Assembly (NCBI GenBank): GCA_002839995.1
Contig: PGZC01000004.1
Coordinates: 62,001-126,000 of the forward strand
Reading direction: 5' to 3'
DNA length: 64,000 nucleotides
From: Gammaproteobacteria bacterium HGW-Gammaproteobacteria-4
GTDB lineage: Bacteria > Pseudomonadota > Gammaproteobacteria > Xanthomonadales > Xanthomonadaceae
Shown here piece after piece: positions 26,665 to 35,832 of this stretch. The translations under genes and the position numbers were made by a program. The stretch's first letter is position 1. Each line of letters begins with the position of its first letter. The notes under the pieces are model-generated. The model was not told the DNA's origin and made no database searches. It saw only the letters and a program-made list of their open reading frames with translations.

Positions 26665-26921
26665 GTGTCACCAGTATTGCGGTGCGGACGGCTGTGCGTG
26701 GTTCTTGAACTGAAACAGGGGCTTTGCGAGTGTGCGGTGCCGCACAGGGTGCCGAAGAATTGAACTTCAGGGGCGTGAAACCGGTCTATGCGTGCCGGGG
26801 ACTTGCCCCGGCAGAGCGCTAGACGTTGAAACAATGTTTCTCAGTCGTGGCGTTCAAGGTTATGATGGGTTCAGATTAACCTGGCTGCCACGCCGCGCAA
26901 CGGGCGGTTTAGCGTTTGCAC

Positions 26922-28709
26922 ATGTCTAACGGGTCTACGCCAATGAAGCCAACGGGGACAACAGGGTCTCTTCCAATCCGGTATGAAGGGTTCGGCAATC
27001 TTGTCGAAGCGCTGGACTATGCCGCGCAGGGAGAATCGGGTTACAACTTCTACAACGGTCGCGGTGAACTGCACGCGGTGCTGAGCTACGCCGATCTGCG
27101 CGACGAGGCCAAGACCCTTGCTCGGCGATTGCGCGGCCTCGGTTGCCCGCGCGGCTCGCGGGTGGCGATCATCGGCGAGACCGATCCGCTGTTCCATCGC
27201 TTTTTCTTCGCCTGCCAGTACGCCGGTTACGTGCCGGTTGCGCTGCCATCCAGTGTGCAGATCGGTGCGCGCAACGCCTATGTTCAGCAGATTCGGCGCA
27301 TGCTTCAGTCGTGCGACGCGCAGATGGCGGTGTCGCCTGAATCCCACGTCGGCTTTTTGCTGGAGGCTGCCGAGCCGCTCAATCTGACCTGCTGCGGCCT
27401 GCCGTCGGCGTTCGATGGTATCGCCGAGGCCGATGTCGAGTTGGTGCCGATGGACGGCGACGAGTTGGCCTACCTGCAATACACCTCAGGCAGCACGCGC
27501 TTCCCGCGCGGTGTGGCGATCACCCAGAAAGTCGCCTTGGCGAACCTGTCGGAAATTGCCATCCATGGTTTGAAGATCACCAATGGCGATCGCATGGTGT
27601 CCTGGTTGCCGCTTTATCACGACATGGGGCTGGTCGGGTTCCTGCTGGTGCCGTTGGCGACCCAGCTTTCGGTCGATTACCTCAGCCCGCGCACGTTTGC
27701 GATGCGCCCACGGTTGTGGCTCAAGCTGATCTCGGAAAATCGCGGCACCATTTCATCGAGTCCGCCGTTCGGCTACGCGTTGTGCGCCAAGCGTCTGCGC
27801 TGGTCGGATTGCGACCGTTACGATCTGAGTTCGTGGCGTGTGGCGTGCGTGGGTGCCGAGCGCATTCACGCCGAGCCGCTGGAGAAGTTTGCGCAGTTGC
27901 TCAAGCCCAATGGCTTCAATCCCGAAGCGTGGGTGGCCTGCTATGGCATGGCCGAGTGCACGCTCGCGGTCAGCTTTGCGCCACTGGGCGCCGGTCTTGA
28001 AATCGACGTGGTCGAGAAAGAACTGATGTATGCCACCGGCACCGCGAAGTCGCTGCCGCTGGATCAGCGCGATCTTGATCACACGTTGTCGTTCGTCGAT
28101 TGCGGCGAGCTGATGCCAAGCTATCAGATGGCGATTCGTGACCCGGACGGCCAGGAGCTGGGCGAGCGCCAGTGCGGCCACATCTGGGTCAAGGGCAGCA
28201 GCGTGATGACCGGCTACTTCCAGGACCCGGAAGCCACGGCCGAAGTCATGACGGCCGACGGCTGGCTCAACACCGGCGACATCGGTTACCGCGTGGGTGC
28301 GCGTCTGATGGTTACCGCGCGGCACAAGGACGTCATCATCATCAACGGCCGCAACATCTGGCCGCAGGATCTCGAGCATCTCGCGGAAGAGGTCGAAGGC
28401 GTGCGTTATGGTCACGTGTCGGCGTTTGCCGCGCCCGGCCCGACCGGTACCGATATGGCGGTGCTGGTGACCGAGTCGCACGAATCCAATCCGGCCAAGC
28501 AGCAGCAGCTGATCGATCAGATCAAGTCGCAGATCCAGATCCACTTCGGCATCGTCTGCCATGTCGATCTGGTGCCCAGCGGCACCCTGCCGCGGACCTC
28601 GTCGGGCAAGCTGTCGCGTTCGCAGACCAAGCGCGATTTCGTCGCCCGGCAGACCTGGGTCGATGCAAACCTCGATCCGGTGCCGGTAGCTGCCGAGGCG
28701 AATGGCTGA
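26922..28709 (+). CDS. Fatty acyl-AMP ligase / acyl-ACP synthetase
   Basis: About 595 residues of the adenylate-forming family. The ATP motif is LQYTSGSTRFPRGVAIT, the fatty acyl-AMP ligase hallmark SWLPLYHDMGLVG is present, as are WVACYGMAECTLAVSF, GWLNTGDIGY and the C-terminal catalytic Lys region TSSGKLSRSQTKRDF. Such enzymes adenylate a fatty acid and load it on an acyl carrier protein; one is encoded two genes downstream. ATG 26922 or 26943 may be the start. It overlaps the next gene by 8 nt. In Caulobacter-type sphingolipid loci a related synthetase accompanies ACP, SDR and SPT genes. Confidence 0.87.
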   Translation: MSNGSTPMKPTGTTGSLPIRYEGFGNLVEALDYAAQGESGYNFYNGRGELHAVLSYADLRDEAKTLARRLRGLGCPRGSRVAIIGETDPLFHRFFFACQYAGYVPVALPSSVQIGARNAYVQQIRRMLQSCDAQMAVSPESHVGFLLEAAEPLNLTCCGLPSAFDGIAEADVELVPMDGDELAYLQYTSGSTRFPRGVAITQKVALANLSEIAIHGLKITNGDRMVSWLPLYHDMGLVGFLLVPLATQLSVDYLSPRTFAMRPRLWLKLISENRGTISSSPPFGYALCAKRLRWSDCDRYDLSSWRVACVGAERIHAEPLEKFAQLLKPNGFNPEAWVACYGMAECTLAVSFAPLGAGLEIDVVEKELMYATGTAKSLPLDQRDLDHTLSFVDCGELMPSYQMAIRDPDGQELGERQCGHIWVKGSSVMTGYFQDPEATAEVMTADGWLNTGDIGYRVGARLMVTARHKDVIIINGRNIWPQDLEHLAEEVEGVRYGHVSAFAAPGPTGTDMAVLVTESHESNPAKQQQLIDQIKSQIQIHFGIVCHVDLVPSGTLPRTSSGKLSRSQTKRDFVARQTWVDANLDPVPVAAEANG

Positions 28710-29688
28710 GATCAGGATCGCAGGCCCAGGCAAGGCAGGCCCGGACAGGGCAGCCCCGGAGAAGGGTGTCGTCGCGCTCACCGGCGCGACGGGATTCGTC
28801 GGGAATCGCCTGCAGTCGCGTCTGCTTGAATCCGGCTACCGGGTGCGCGCGCTGGTTCGTCCCGGCTCGCGCCGCATGGCGCAGACACTTCCCGGCTGCG
28901 AAACGATTGCGCTGCAACTTGACGATGCATCGGCGTTGCGCGATGCGCTGGCTGACGTGTCGGCGTTGGTGTACTGCGCCGGCAGCGTTCGTGGCCGGTT
29001 CGCCGATGATTTTCGCGCCGCCAATGTCCACGGTGTGCGTCACGTTGCAGAGGCACTGCAAGATCATCAGAAACCGCCGCCGTTGCTGCTGGTGTCGTCG
29101 CTGGCGGCCAGTCGGCCACACGTCTCGAATTACGCACTGACCAAGCACGAAGGCGAGGCGATTTTGCGCGCGCGCCTGGATCTGCCGTGGACCATCCTGC
29201 GCCCGCCGGCGCTGTATGGCCCCGGCGATCAGGAAATGCTGCCGTTGCTGCGCTGGTTGCGGCGCGGGATCGCGCCGGTCACCGGCCCGCTGGATCAGCG
29301 GCTGTCGCTATTGCACGTTGACGACTTTGCCGATGCCGTGCAGGCCTGGATGGGCGAGCCTGCACCATGCCGGCACCAGACCTATGCCATCGACGATGGC
29401 ACGCCAGGGGGATACGACTGGCCGGCGATGGGCCGCGCCGTCGCCGGGCGGCCGGTTCGCCTGTTGCCGGTTCCGGCCAGCGTGTTGCACAGTGCCGGTG
29501 CGATCAATGGCCTGCTATCCTTGGCGTTCGGCTACGCGCCGATGCTGACGCCGGGCAAGGTGCGGGAATTGCGGCAGGCGCATTGGTTGGGCGACAACAC
29601 TGCTTTTCAGGCCGCTACCGGCTGGCAGCCGAGGATCGATCTGGCTACCGGCGCGCAGCGCTTGTTTGCGCCATCGCGCGCTGATTGA
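28702..29688 (+). CDS. NAD(P)-dependent epimerase/dehydratase-type SDR (CerR-like candidate)
   Basis: A 328-residue extended short-chain dehydrogenase. The dinucleotide motif ALTGATGFVGNRLQ lies near residue 25, the catalytic Ser in LLVSSLAAS, and the YxxxK pair in NYALTKHEGEA. The C-terminal half is the sugar-epimerase-like substrate domain. In bacterial ceramide synthesis an SDR of this class (CerR) reduces the 3-oxo group of the long-chain base derivative; the same role is inferred here from neighbours, not proven. It is translationally coupled to the ligase and followed by the ACP gene after 25 bp. Confidence 0.8.
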   Translation: MAEIRIAGPGKAGPDRAAPEKGVVALTGATGFVGNRLQSRLLESGYRVRALVRPGSRRMAQTLPGCETIALQLDDASALRDALADVSALVYCAGSVRGRFADDFRAANVHGVRHVAEALQDHQKPPPLLLVSSLAASRPHVSNYALTKHEGEAILRARLDLPWTILRPPALYGPGDQEMLPLLRWLRRGIAPVTGPLDQRLSLLHVDDFADAVQAWMGEPAPCRHQTYAIDDGTPGGYDWPAMGRAVAGRPVRLLPVPASVLHSAGAINGLLSLAFGYAPMLTPGKVRELRQAHWLGDNTAFQAATGWQPRIDLATGAQRLFAPSRAD

Positions 29689-29713
29689 ACCGCTATATTT
29701 CGGAAGAGAACCC

Positions 29714-29959
29714 ATGGTTACCTCGATTGAACAAACCTTGCTGGACATGCTGGGCAAACACATCGGCGACGGTCGCTCGCTCGCGGTCGATACCGATTTC
29801 GTCTCCGGCCTCGGGCTTGAGTCGATACAGGTGATGGAATTCGTGATGGAGGTCGAAGAGCGTTTCGACATCGCGATCGATCTCGATACGTTGTCCAATG
29901 TGCGGTCGGTCGATGGCCTGGCGGCGGTCGTCGCCAAGGCCGTGGGAGCTCGATCGTGA
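29714..29959 (+). CDS. Acyl carrier protein
   Basis: An 81-residue carrier protein. The phosphopantetheine attachment Ser is in SGLGLESIQVMEFV, followed by the acidic helix EVEERFDIAIDLD and a C-terminal helix VDGLAAVVAKAV. Starts at ATG 29714; its stop overlaps the GTG start of the next gene by 4 nt, implying it supplies acyl substrate to the downstream serine palmitoyltransferase-like enzyme rather than serving general fatty acid synthesis. Confidence 0.9.
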   Translation: MVTSIEQTLLDMLGKHIGDGRSLAVDTDFVSGLGLESIQVMEFVMEVEERFDIAIDLDTLSNVRSVDGLAAVVAKAVGARS

Positions 29960-31182
29960 GCGGCCCCGGTTTGCTCGACAAGTTCGCACCGGTTGCCGCG
30001 ATCCGCGATGCGCTGGCTGCCACCGGTCGCAACCCCACCGGGTTGGTTACCGAGCGCCTGATCTCGCCGACGCTGGGCATCATCGAAGGACGCGAAACGA
30101 TCCTTGCCGGCACCAACAACTACCTCGGTCTGACTTTCGATCCGGCCTGCATCGCGGCCGGCAAGGCGGCACTCGATACGTTTGGAACCGGCACCACCGG
30201 TTCGCGCATGGCCAACGGCAGTTTTGCCTCGCATCAGGCGCTCGAAGCGGACATGGCCGCCTTCTACGGCCAGACCTACGGCATGGTGTTTACCACCGGC
30301 TACGCCGCCAATCTCGGCATCCTGAGCGCGTTGCTTGGGCCGGGCGACGCGGTGCTGCTCGATGCCGACGCGCATGCCAGCCTGTACGATGGTTGCCGGA
30401 TGAGCGGCGCCCAGATTTTTCGTTTCCGGCACAACGACACCGCCGGCCTCGAATCGCGTCTGCGTCGTCTGGGCGAGCAATCCAGGCGCGCATTGATCGT
30501 GGTTGAGGGCCTGTACAGCGTATTTGGCGATGTCGCGCCATTGGCCGAAATCTGCCGCCTCAAGCACGAGTACGGTGCCTATCTGCTGGTCGATGAGGCG
30601 CACTCGCTGGGGGTGTACGGCGCCACCGGTCGCGGTGTGGCGCAGGCGCAAGGCGTCGAGGATTCCGTCGATTTCACCGTCGGCACCTTCAGCAAGAGCC
30701 TCGGCGCGACGGGTGGTTATTGCGTCAGCAACAACCCGGTACTGCAACTGGTGCGGTATACCAGCCGGCCTTTCATTTTTACCGCTTCGGCCAGTCCGTC
30801 CGTGGTTGCCACCGCGCGCGAGGCCTTGAACCAGGTGAGCAACCGTCCACAGTTGCGCGAGCAACTGTGGCGCAATGCGAAACGTCTGTACGCGGCGTTC
30901 CAGGACATGGGGTTGAATCTCGGGTGTACCGTGCCGAGCCCGGTGTTGGCGGTGCGCTTCAGCCAGCGTGACGAAGCGTTTGCGTGCTGGCAGGGTCTGG
31001 TCGAAGCCGGTGTCTACACCAACCTGATGGTGCCGCCGGCATCGCCCGACGGCAGCAGCCTGCTGCGCGTCAGCGTGAGCGCCGCGCACACGCCGGAACA
31101 GGTCGAGCAGATCATCGCCGCGTTCGCCAAGGTCGTGATGCCGGTGCAACAGCGCGCCGCGGAATCGGTGTCGGCGGCTTGA
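29956..31182 (+). CDS. spt: Serine palmitoyltransferase-like alpha-oxoamine synthase
   Basis: A 408-residue PLP enzyme of the alpha-oxoamine synthase family, which condenses an amino acid with an acyl thioester. Features are GTNNYLGLTFDP, GTGTTGSRMANGS, LLVDEAHSLGVYG and the Schiff-base Lys in GTFSKSLGATGGYCV. Members include serine palmitoyltransferase, BioF and Kbl; the neighbouring dedicated ACP, acyl-ACP ligase and SDR favour serine palmitoyltransferase, the first step of sphingolipid synthesis. GTG start overlapping the ACP stop. It is convergent with the flippase gene (4-bp gap). Confidence 0.85.
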   Translation: MSGPGLLDKFAPVAAIRDALAATGRNPTGLVTERLISPTLGIIEGRETILAGTNNYLGLTFDPACIAAGKAALDTFGTGTTGSRMANGSFASHQALEADMAAFYGQTYGMVFTTGYAANLGILSALLGPGDAVLLDADAHASLYDGCRMSGAQIFRFRHNDTAGLESRLRRLGEQSRRALIVVEGLYSVFGDVAPLAEICRLKHEYGAYLLVDEAHSLGVYGATGRGVAQAQGVEDSVDFTVGTFSKSLGATGGYCVSNNPVLQLVRYTSRPFIFTASASPSVVATAREALNQVSNRPQLREQLWRNAKRLYAAFQDMGLNLGCTVPSPVLAVRFSQRDEAFACWQGLVEAGVYTNLMVPPASPDGSSLLRVSVSAAHTPEQVEQIIAAFAKVVMPVQQRAAESVSAA

Positions 31183-31186
31183 TTGC

Positions 31187-32521
31187 TCAGCTCGGCGTGC
31201 CTGTCGCGCCGCGCTTGCTGCCGCGAATCAGCCATGCCATCGCCAGCGGTGGCACCGCGGCAGCGGTGGCGGCGGCGATGCCGGCGCCGATCAGGCCCAG
31301 CCAGAACGTCAATGCGACAAACGCGGCGAGATAGATGCCTGCGGACAGCGCGTAAATGCGCAACACCTTGCCGGCACGGCCGATCGCGTAGGCGGCTGAG
31401 CGCAGCGACGACGAGGTCAGGTCGAAGGTTGCGGCCAGCAGCATCAAGGTGAGCACTGGCGCGGCCGCGAGGAATTCCTTGCCGATCAGCGCCGCCAGCA
31501 GATTGTCGCCAAAGAAATAGCCAGCGGCGACGAACAACAGGCCAAAACCACCGCCGAGCAGCGCGGTGCGATAGGCGACCAGATCGAATGCGGCGCTGCC
31601 CTGATGCCAGCTTCGGGTGAGATCGAGAAACACGACCTGGCGAATCAACACAGCCGGCTTCGAGAGCAGGCTCGACAGCTCACGCGCCAGGCGCAAGAGA
31701 CCTGCCTCCGCTGGCCCCAGCAGATAGCCGGCGAGCACCGTGGACACGTGCTTGGGCACGATATCCATGTTGGATTGCCAGTACGTGACCCACAGGAAGT
31801 GCCGCAGTCCGGCGAATTCGTCGAGCTTGCTGTCCTTGACGTTCTCGCCATCGGCGGGCTTGCCGATGCGTAGACGGTATTCGCGCCGTCCGCGCCAGCT
31901 CAGGTACACATTTTCGACGACGTAAGCCAGCGCCCAGATCGCGACGAATATGGGCAGCGGCGCTTCCAGCCACCACGCGATGACGACCCCGAAAAACCGG
32001 ATGGTCGGGCCGATCGCCATCTGGCGGCCGAGGATGTCGAACTGGTCGAACAAGCGCAGGATGCCGTTCGCGGTTCCGTTTCCGGTTGCCAGCAGAACCA
32101 GGCTGTAGGCGGTAAGCAGCAGCACATGGCTCGGGTCCATGTTCAGCGACGGCCCGATCACCGGAGCGACGATCAGCGCAAGCGCGGTTGCGGTAAGACT
32201 GGCCTGGCGATCGACGCGTCGGCACACCACGACCAGGCGACGCAGCGTGCGGGTGTCGCCGGCATCGTGTGCGGGCACGCCATAGCGGACCACGGCTTCG
32301 AACGGCTGGAAGTTGAGCAGGCCGCGCATCAGCAGGGCATAGGCGTGCATCAACACCACCATGCCGAACTCGGTTGGGCCGAGCGCCCGCGCCATCAGGG
32401 TTGTCGCGCCGAGCGACATCACCGCGGCGACGCCGCGGCCGCGCACCAGCAGACCCAGATTGCCGAGTACCCGGCGCATCGGGCTTTGTGCGCGTGCGGC
32501 GCTGCTGTCAGATTCGCTCAC
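31187..32521 (-). CDS. Oligosaccharide/lipid flippase (PST/Wzx-like, MOP superfamily)
   Basis: About 444 residues with 12 or so predicted helices; the start may be GTG 32521 or an in-frame codon at 32545. The N-terminal pattern GLLVRGRGVAAVMSLGATTLMARALGPTEFGM is typical of polysaccharide/lipid-linked oligosaccharide exporters of the MOP superfamily. A cytoplasmic loop (~residues 205-235) contains GRREYRLRIGKPADGENVKD. No glycosyltransferase adjoins it. Its position between a sphingolipid-type cluster and a Tam41-like gene raises the possibility that it moves the lipid product; this is inference. Confidence 0.78.
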   Translation of the reverse strand: MSESDSSAARAQSPMRRVLGNLGLLVRGRGVAAVMSLGATTLMARALGPTEFGMVVLMHAYALLMRGLLNFQPFEAVVRYGVPAHDAGDTRTLRRLVVVCRRVDRQASLTATALALIVAPVIGPSLNMDPSHVLLLTAYSLVLLATGNGTANGILRLFDQFDILGRQMAIGPTIRFFGVVIAWWLEAPLPIFVAIWALAYVVENVYLSWRGRREYRLRIGKPADGENVKDSKLDEFAGLRHFLWVTYWQSNMDIVPKHVSTVLAGYLLGPAEAGLLRLARELSSLLSKPAVLIRQVVFLDLTRSWHQGSAAFDLVAYRTALLGGGFGLLFVAAGYFFGDNLLAALIGKEFLAAAPVLTLMLLAATFDLTSSSLRSAAYAIGRAGKVLRIYALSAGIYLAAFVALTFWLGLIGAGIAAATAAAVPPLAMAWLIRGSKRGATGTPS

Positions 32522-32588
32522 GCACTTTCCCCTGGGCAGACTCAAGCAAGCGGATCACCGCAGCGCATCGAATGATCCGAGGCAACAT

Positions 32589-33593
32589 TTATCGAAACGC
32601 ACCACGGCGGTACAGCCGCCACAGCACCGGCCAGGCAAAAACCAGTGGGAAGCGGCGTTGGCGCGGGTTGAGCGTGACGTTGTGGCCCGAGTGGCGTTCG
32701 ATTTTCCACAGAATGTAGTCCATCGGTGCGTCGAACATGGTCGCTGCCTTGGCCACGCGGGCGACCGACAGCACTTTGCCCTGCCAGCGCCGCAGCCGCC
32801 ACGCAATGGCAGCGCACCGGCGCGTGCGAGTGCTGGTATGGTGCTGCCATAGCGTTGTATTGCTGTTCGCTACCGGACGCAATCCTGCAGTGTCGATCAG
32901 GCTGGTTAGCCGCTGATAATAATCCAGGTCGGCATCGACAAGCCCATCGCTGTAGCCCGACTTCTCGGCGCGCAACTCGCAGCGGTAGGTCAGGTTCAGC
33001 CCGCCCACCCAAAGTGCGCGTGTCGAGAGCGGCGTGGCCAGCATCGGCACGGCGCGGCGGATGAAGGTACTCGCTGCGTCCGCCAGTGCTGCGAGTACAC
33101 GTTGCCGGGTGATGTCATCGCGGCAATACGCCAGCTTGCACGGCTGCGCAAAACGGGCCCAGAAGTAGGAATGGAAGTCGCGCTGCATCGCCGATTCGAA
33201 GCGATCGAGGCGCAGCGTCGCGCATTTGGCCAGCTTGTTGCCGGCGGCAACGTGATACACGTTCGGCGCCAGTAGACGGCACAGCAGCGCCTGCCACCAC
33301 GGCATCGGGCGGTAATCATCGAGCAGGGCGTAGAAATCGAGCACGGTGTCGCGCGTCCCGCGCAGGTACGAGCCATAAACGAGCACGGCGGCGAGCGAAG
33401 CACCAAAGCGCGCGTGCAGCGCCTCAAGAAATGGTGCGACTGCGCTGTCCTCGGCCAGACCTTCGCCGCCGCACCGTTCGGCCAGCAGGACGCGCAGAGC
33501 GTGATGGCTGTCTTGCTCTGGTGTTGGCGGCGATGCAGCAGCGCGTTGCGTATCGTGCTTGCGACGCAGCAACCGCGTGATCAGGGAGGACAT
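32589..33593 (-). CDS. Nucleotidyltransferase-fold protein, Tam41-like (putative CDP-lipid synthase)
   Basis: A 334-residue soluble protein. Residues ~70-95 read VLVYGSYLRGTRDTVLDFYALLDDY, which lines up with the GSG...DF nucleotidyltransferase motif of Tam41, the mitochondrial CDP-diacylglycerol synthase. Further on, NVYHV and KCATLRLDRFESAM...YFWARFAQPCKL resemble the Tam41 region where the substrate domain begins. Similarity is recognised by pattern and spacing only. Upstream of a flippase (67-bp gap) and beside SPT-type genes, it could make a CDP-activated lipid. The N-terminus is basic (LITRLLRRKHDTQR). Alternative: another pol-beta-fold enzyme. Confidence 0.55.
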   Translation of the reverse strand: MSSLITRLLRRKHDTQRAAASPPTPEQDSHHALRVLLAERCGGEGLAEDSAVAPFLEALHARFGASLAAVLVYGSYLRGTRDTVLDFYALLDDYRPMPWWQALLCRLLAPNVYHVAAGNKLAKCATLRLDRFESAMQRDFHSYFWARFAQPCKLAYCRDDITRQRVLAALADAASTFIRRAVPMLATPLSTRALWVGGLNLTYRCELRAEKSGYSDGLVDADLDYYQRLTSLIDTAGLRPVANSNTTLWQHHTSTRTRRCAAIAWRLRRWQGKVLSVARVAKAATMFDAPMDYILWKIERHSGHNVTLNPRQRRFPLVFAWPVLWRLYRRGAFR

Positions 33594-33776
33594 GGGTTGG
33601 TATCGCCACTCGAAAGGTTGGATTGGCGCGCTGTGCAGTGGCGGCTGAAACCTGGCCGATCAGGCAGGTGTTGGTGTGATTTCGGCTTGTGGCACGACGG
33701 CTTGCGGGCGATCATGCGTCAAGCCCGACAGGCTCCTAGTATAGGTAACCAACGCGCCACGGTAAACTGCGGAGCC

Positions 33777-34676
33777 ATGCGCCTTATCCACATCACCGAC
33801 CCGCACTTGACGACCCTCGATGCCTGGTCGCTGGCAGGACTGCGCGGCAAACGCTGGCAGGGCTATTTATCGTGGCAACGCAATCGTCAGTGGCAACATC
33901 GCCGCGATATGCTGTCGCGCTTGATCGAGGCCGTGCGCGCCGAGAACGCCGCGCAGTGGCTGGTGACCGGCGACCTGGCACAGATCGGCATGCCCGGCGA
34001 GATTGCCGCAGCAGCCGACTGGCTGCGTGCTGCGGGTTCGCCCGAGACGATTTTTCTGATCCCCGGCAATCACGACGTGTATGCCGCCGACTCGTGGCCC
34101 GCAGTGCGCACGCACTGGGCCAAGTACCTGCACGTCGAGACCGGTACCGATTCAACCGACCCAGCAGCGCCTTATCCGGTGGTGCGCGAATGCGCTGGTG
34201 TGGCATTGATCGGGCTTAACTCTGCGCTGCCGACGGCGCCGTTTCTCGCCCGCGGCGCATTGGGCGACGCGCAGCGTGAGCGACTGACGGCAGTGCTCGC
34301 CGACGTGCATGGCCGTGGCCTGCTCAGTGTCGTGCTGATCCACCATCCGCCATTGCCGGGCTTGACGCACTGGCGCAAGGCGCTGGCAGATGTTCGCGCA
34401 ATGCAGGCGCTCATGCACGCGTTGCAGCCCGGCATCGTGGTGCATGGTCATGAACATCGGAACTTTGATGCCCGATGCGTTGCAACCCGCATATTCGCCA
34501 CGGCCTCGGCTTCCAGCGTCCGTGCGAAGCATTTTGCGTCGTACCGGGTGTTCGATCTGCACCGTGATGCCAACGGCTGGGACATCACGATGACGTTGAA
34601 GCAATTCCAGCCGGGGCCGCAGGACGCGTTCGTTATCCGCGAGCAACAGACATGGCGCCGTGATTTTCCGATGTAG
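33777..34676 (+). CDS. Calcineurin-like metallophosphoesterase
   Basis: A 299-residue enzyme with all dinuclear-metal motifs: D-x-H in IHITDPHLT, GDL in LVTGDLAQIG, GNHD in IPGNHDVYA, HHPP in VLIHHPPLPG and GHEH in IVVHGHEHRNF. It is cytosolic, with no signal peptide. Related proteins hydrolyse cyclic nucleotides or lipid-linked pyrophosphates; the substrate here cannot be fixed. It is divergent from the Tam41-like gene (183-bp gap). Its TAG stop is formed by the first bases of a dispersed repeat (34673-34709). Confidence 0.85.
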   Translation: MRLIHITDPHLTTLDAWSLAGLRGKRWQGYLSWQRNRQWQHRRDMLSRLIEAVRAENAAQWLVTGDLAQIGMPGEIAAAADWLRAAGSPETIFLIPGNHDVYAADSWPAVRTHWAKYLHVETGTDSTDPAAPYPVVRECAGVALIGLNSALPTAPFLARGALGDAQRERLTAVLADVHGRGLLSVVLIHHPPLPGLTHWRKALADVRAMQALMHALQPGIVVHGHEHRNFDARCVATRIFATASASSVRAKHFASYRVFDLHRDANGWDITMTLKQFQPGPQDAFVIREQQTWRRDFPM

Positions 34677-34709
34677 CCCGGGTTGAGGCCCACAGGGCCG
34701 AAACCCGGG
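34673..34709. repeat. Dispersed palindromic repeat GTAGCCCGGG...CCCGGG
   Basis: GTAGCCCGGGTTGAGGCC with its partner GGCCGAAACCCGGG form a hairpin. Same family as 39442-39475, 40110-40249 and 59943-60000. It fills the 91-bp gap between convergent genes and overlaps the stop codon of the phosphoesterase. Confidence 0.8.
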
Positions 34710-34767
34710 GCCGCCGCAAACATCCATCCATACATCGCAACCCGATCCCGAGTGTCGAGCGGCACCC

Positions 34768-35832
34768 TTAGCGCGCGCGGTTGAGCCCGCGCACCGCCAG
34801 CATCAACAGGAGCAATTCGGGAGCCATCGCCGCAACGAACGGGTTGAGCTCGTACAGCATCGACAGGTGGCCGATGATCTGCTCGCTGAGGTAGAACGCC
34901 ATGCCGATGCCACCGCCGAGCGCGATCCGTTGGCCCACCGATACCGAACGCAGCGACCCCATCACGAACGGCAGGCCAAGCAGCGCCATCGCGATGATGC
35001 CGACTGGAATGCTGGCCATCTGCCAGAATGCCAAGCGGAACTGGTGCGAGTTCAGGCGATTGTTTTCCAGGCTGACGATGTAGTGCAGCAAGTCGCCGGG
35101 CGACAGCGTGGCCGCCGGCTGGATCAGGTTTTCCAGCTGTGGCTCGGACAGGAAACTGCGCCAGATGCGACGATCTTCGACCGTGGTGGTTGCGCTTTGT
35201 GCGTTGATTTCGCTTTCGGTGACGTTGTACAGCAACCACTCCTCGCGGTTGACGATATCCGCGCGCTCGGCGCGGATCAGGCCGATAAGGCGATCGCGCT
35301 CATCGAGCTCGTAGATTTCCAGGTCGGTCGGAATGCGGCCCATCACCACTTCGCCGACCCGCAGCAGGCGCCCGCCAGTGCGCGTCCAGAACTCCGAGTT
35401 GGAGCCGTCCACATCGGTCTGGGTAACTTCCGCACGCAAGCGCAATGCCATGCGCTCCCAGTGCGGTATGCCGTAAGTCTGCGCGACAAATGCCAGCAGT
35501 ATCAGCAATGCCGCAGCACCGGCCACCGGCCGCGCCAGCCGCGATGGCGACAATCCGGCAGCGCGCGCGGCGGTCAACTCGCGGTGATTGGCCATCGCGC
35601 CCAGGCCGGTAAGGCAACCCAGCAATGCGATGACCGGCAGGATGTCCAGCAACTGACGGGGCAGGGTCAGCAGCACGACTTTCAAGGCCGAACCGGTGGT
35701 GAAGCCGCCTTGGCCAACATCCTCCAGTTGCTGGCTCAGCGCCAGAAAACTGAACAGGCCAGCCAGCAGCATAAATACCGGCAATACGCCGAGCAAAAAC
35801 CCGCGTGCGACGTAGCGATCAATCAGGCGCAT
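34768..35832 (-). CDS. lptG: LPS export permease LptG
   Basis: A 354-residue YjgP/YjgQ-family permease, from MRLIDRYVARGFLLGVLPVF at 35832. There are six helices with a large periplasmic beta-jellyroll between helices 3 and 4. With LptF and the ATPase LptB it extracts LPS from the inner membrane. It overlaps lptF by 14 nt, so both are translated from one message. Confidence 0.92.
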   Translation of the reverse strand: MRLIDRYVARGFLLGVLPVFMLLAGLFSFLALSQQLEDVGQGGFTTGSALKVVLLTLPRQLLDILPVIALLGCLTGLGAMANHRELTAARAAGLSPSRLARPVAGAAALLILLAFVAQTYGIPHWERMALRLRAEVTQTDVDGSNSEFWTRTGGRLLRVGEVVMGRIPTDLEIYELDERDRLIGLIRAERADIVNREEWLLYNVTESEINAQSATTTVEDRRIWRSFLSEPQLENLIQPAATLSPGDLLHYIVSLENNRLNSHQFRLAFWQMASIPVGIIAMALLGLPFVMGSLRSVSVGQRIALGGGIGMAFYLSEQIIGHLSMLYELNPFVAAMAPELLLLMLAVRGLNRAR

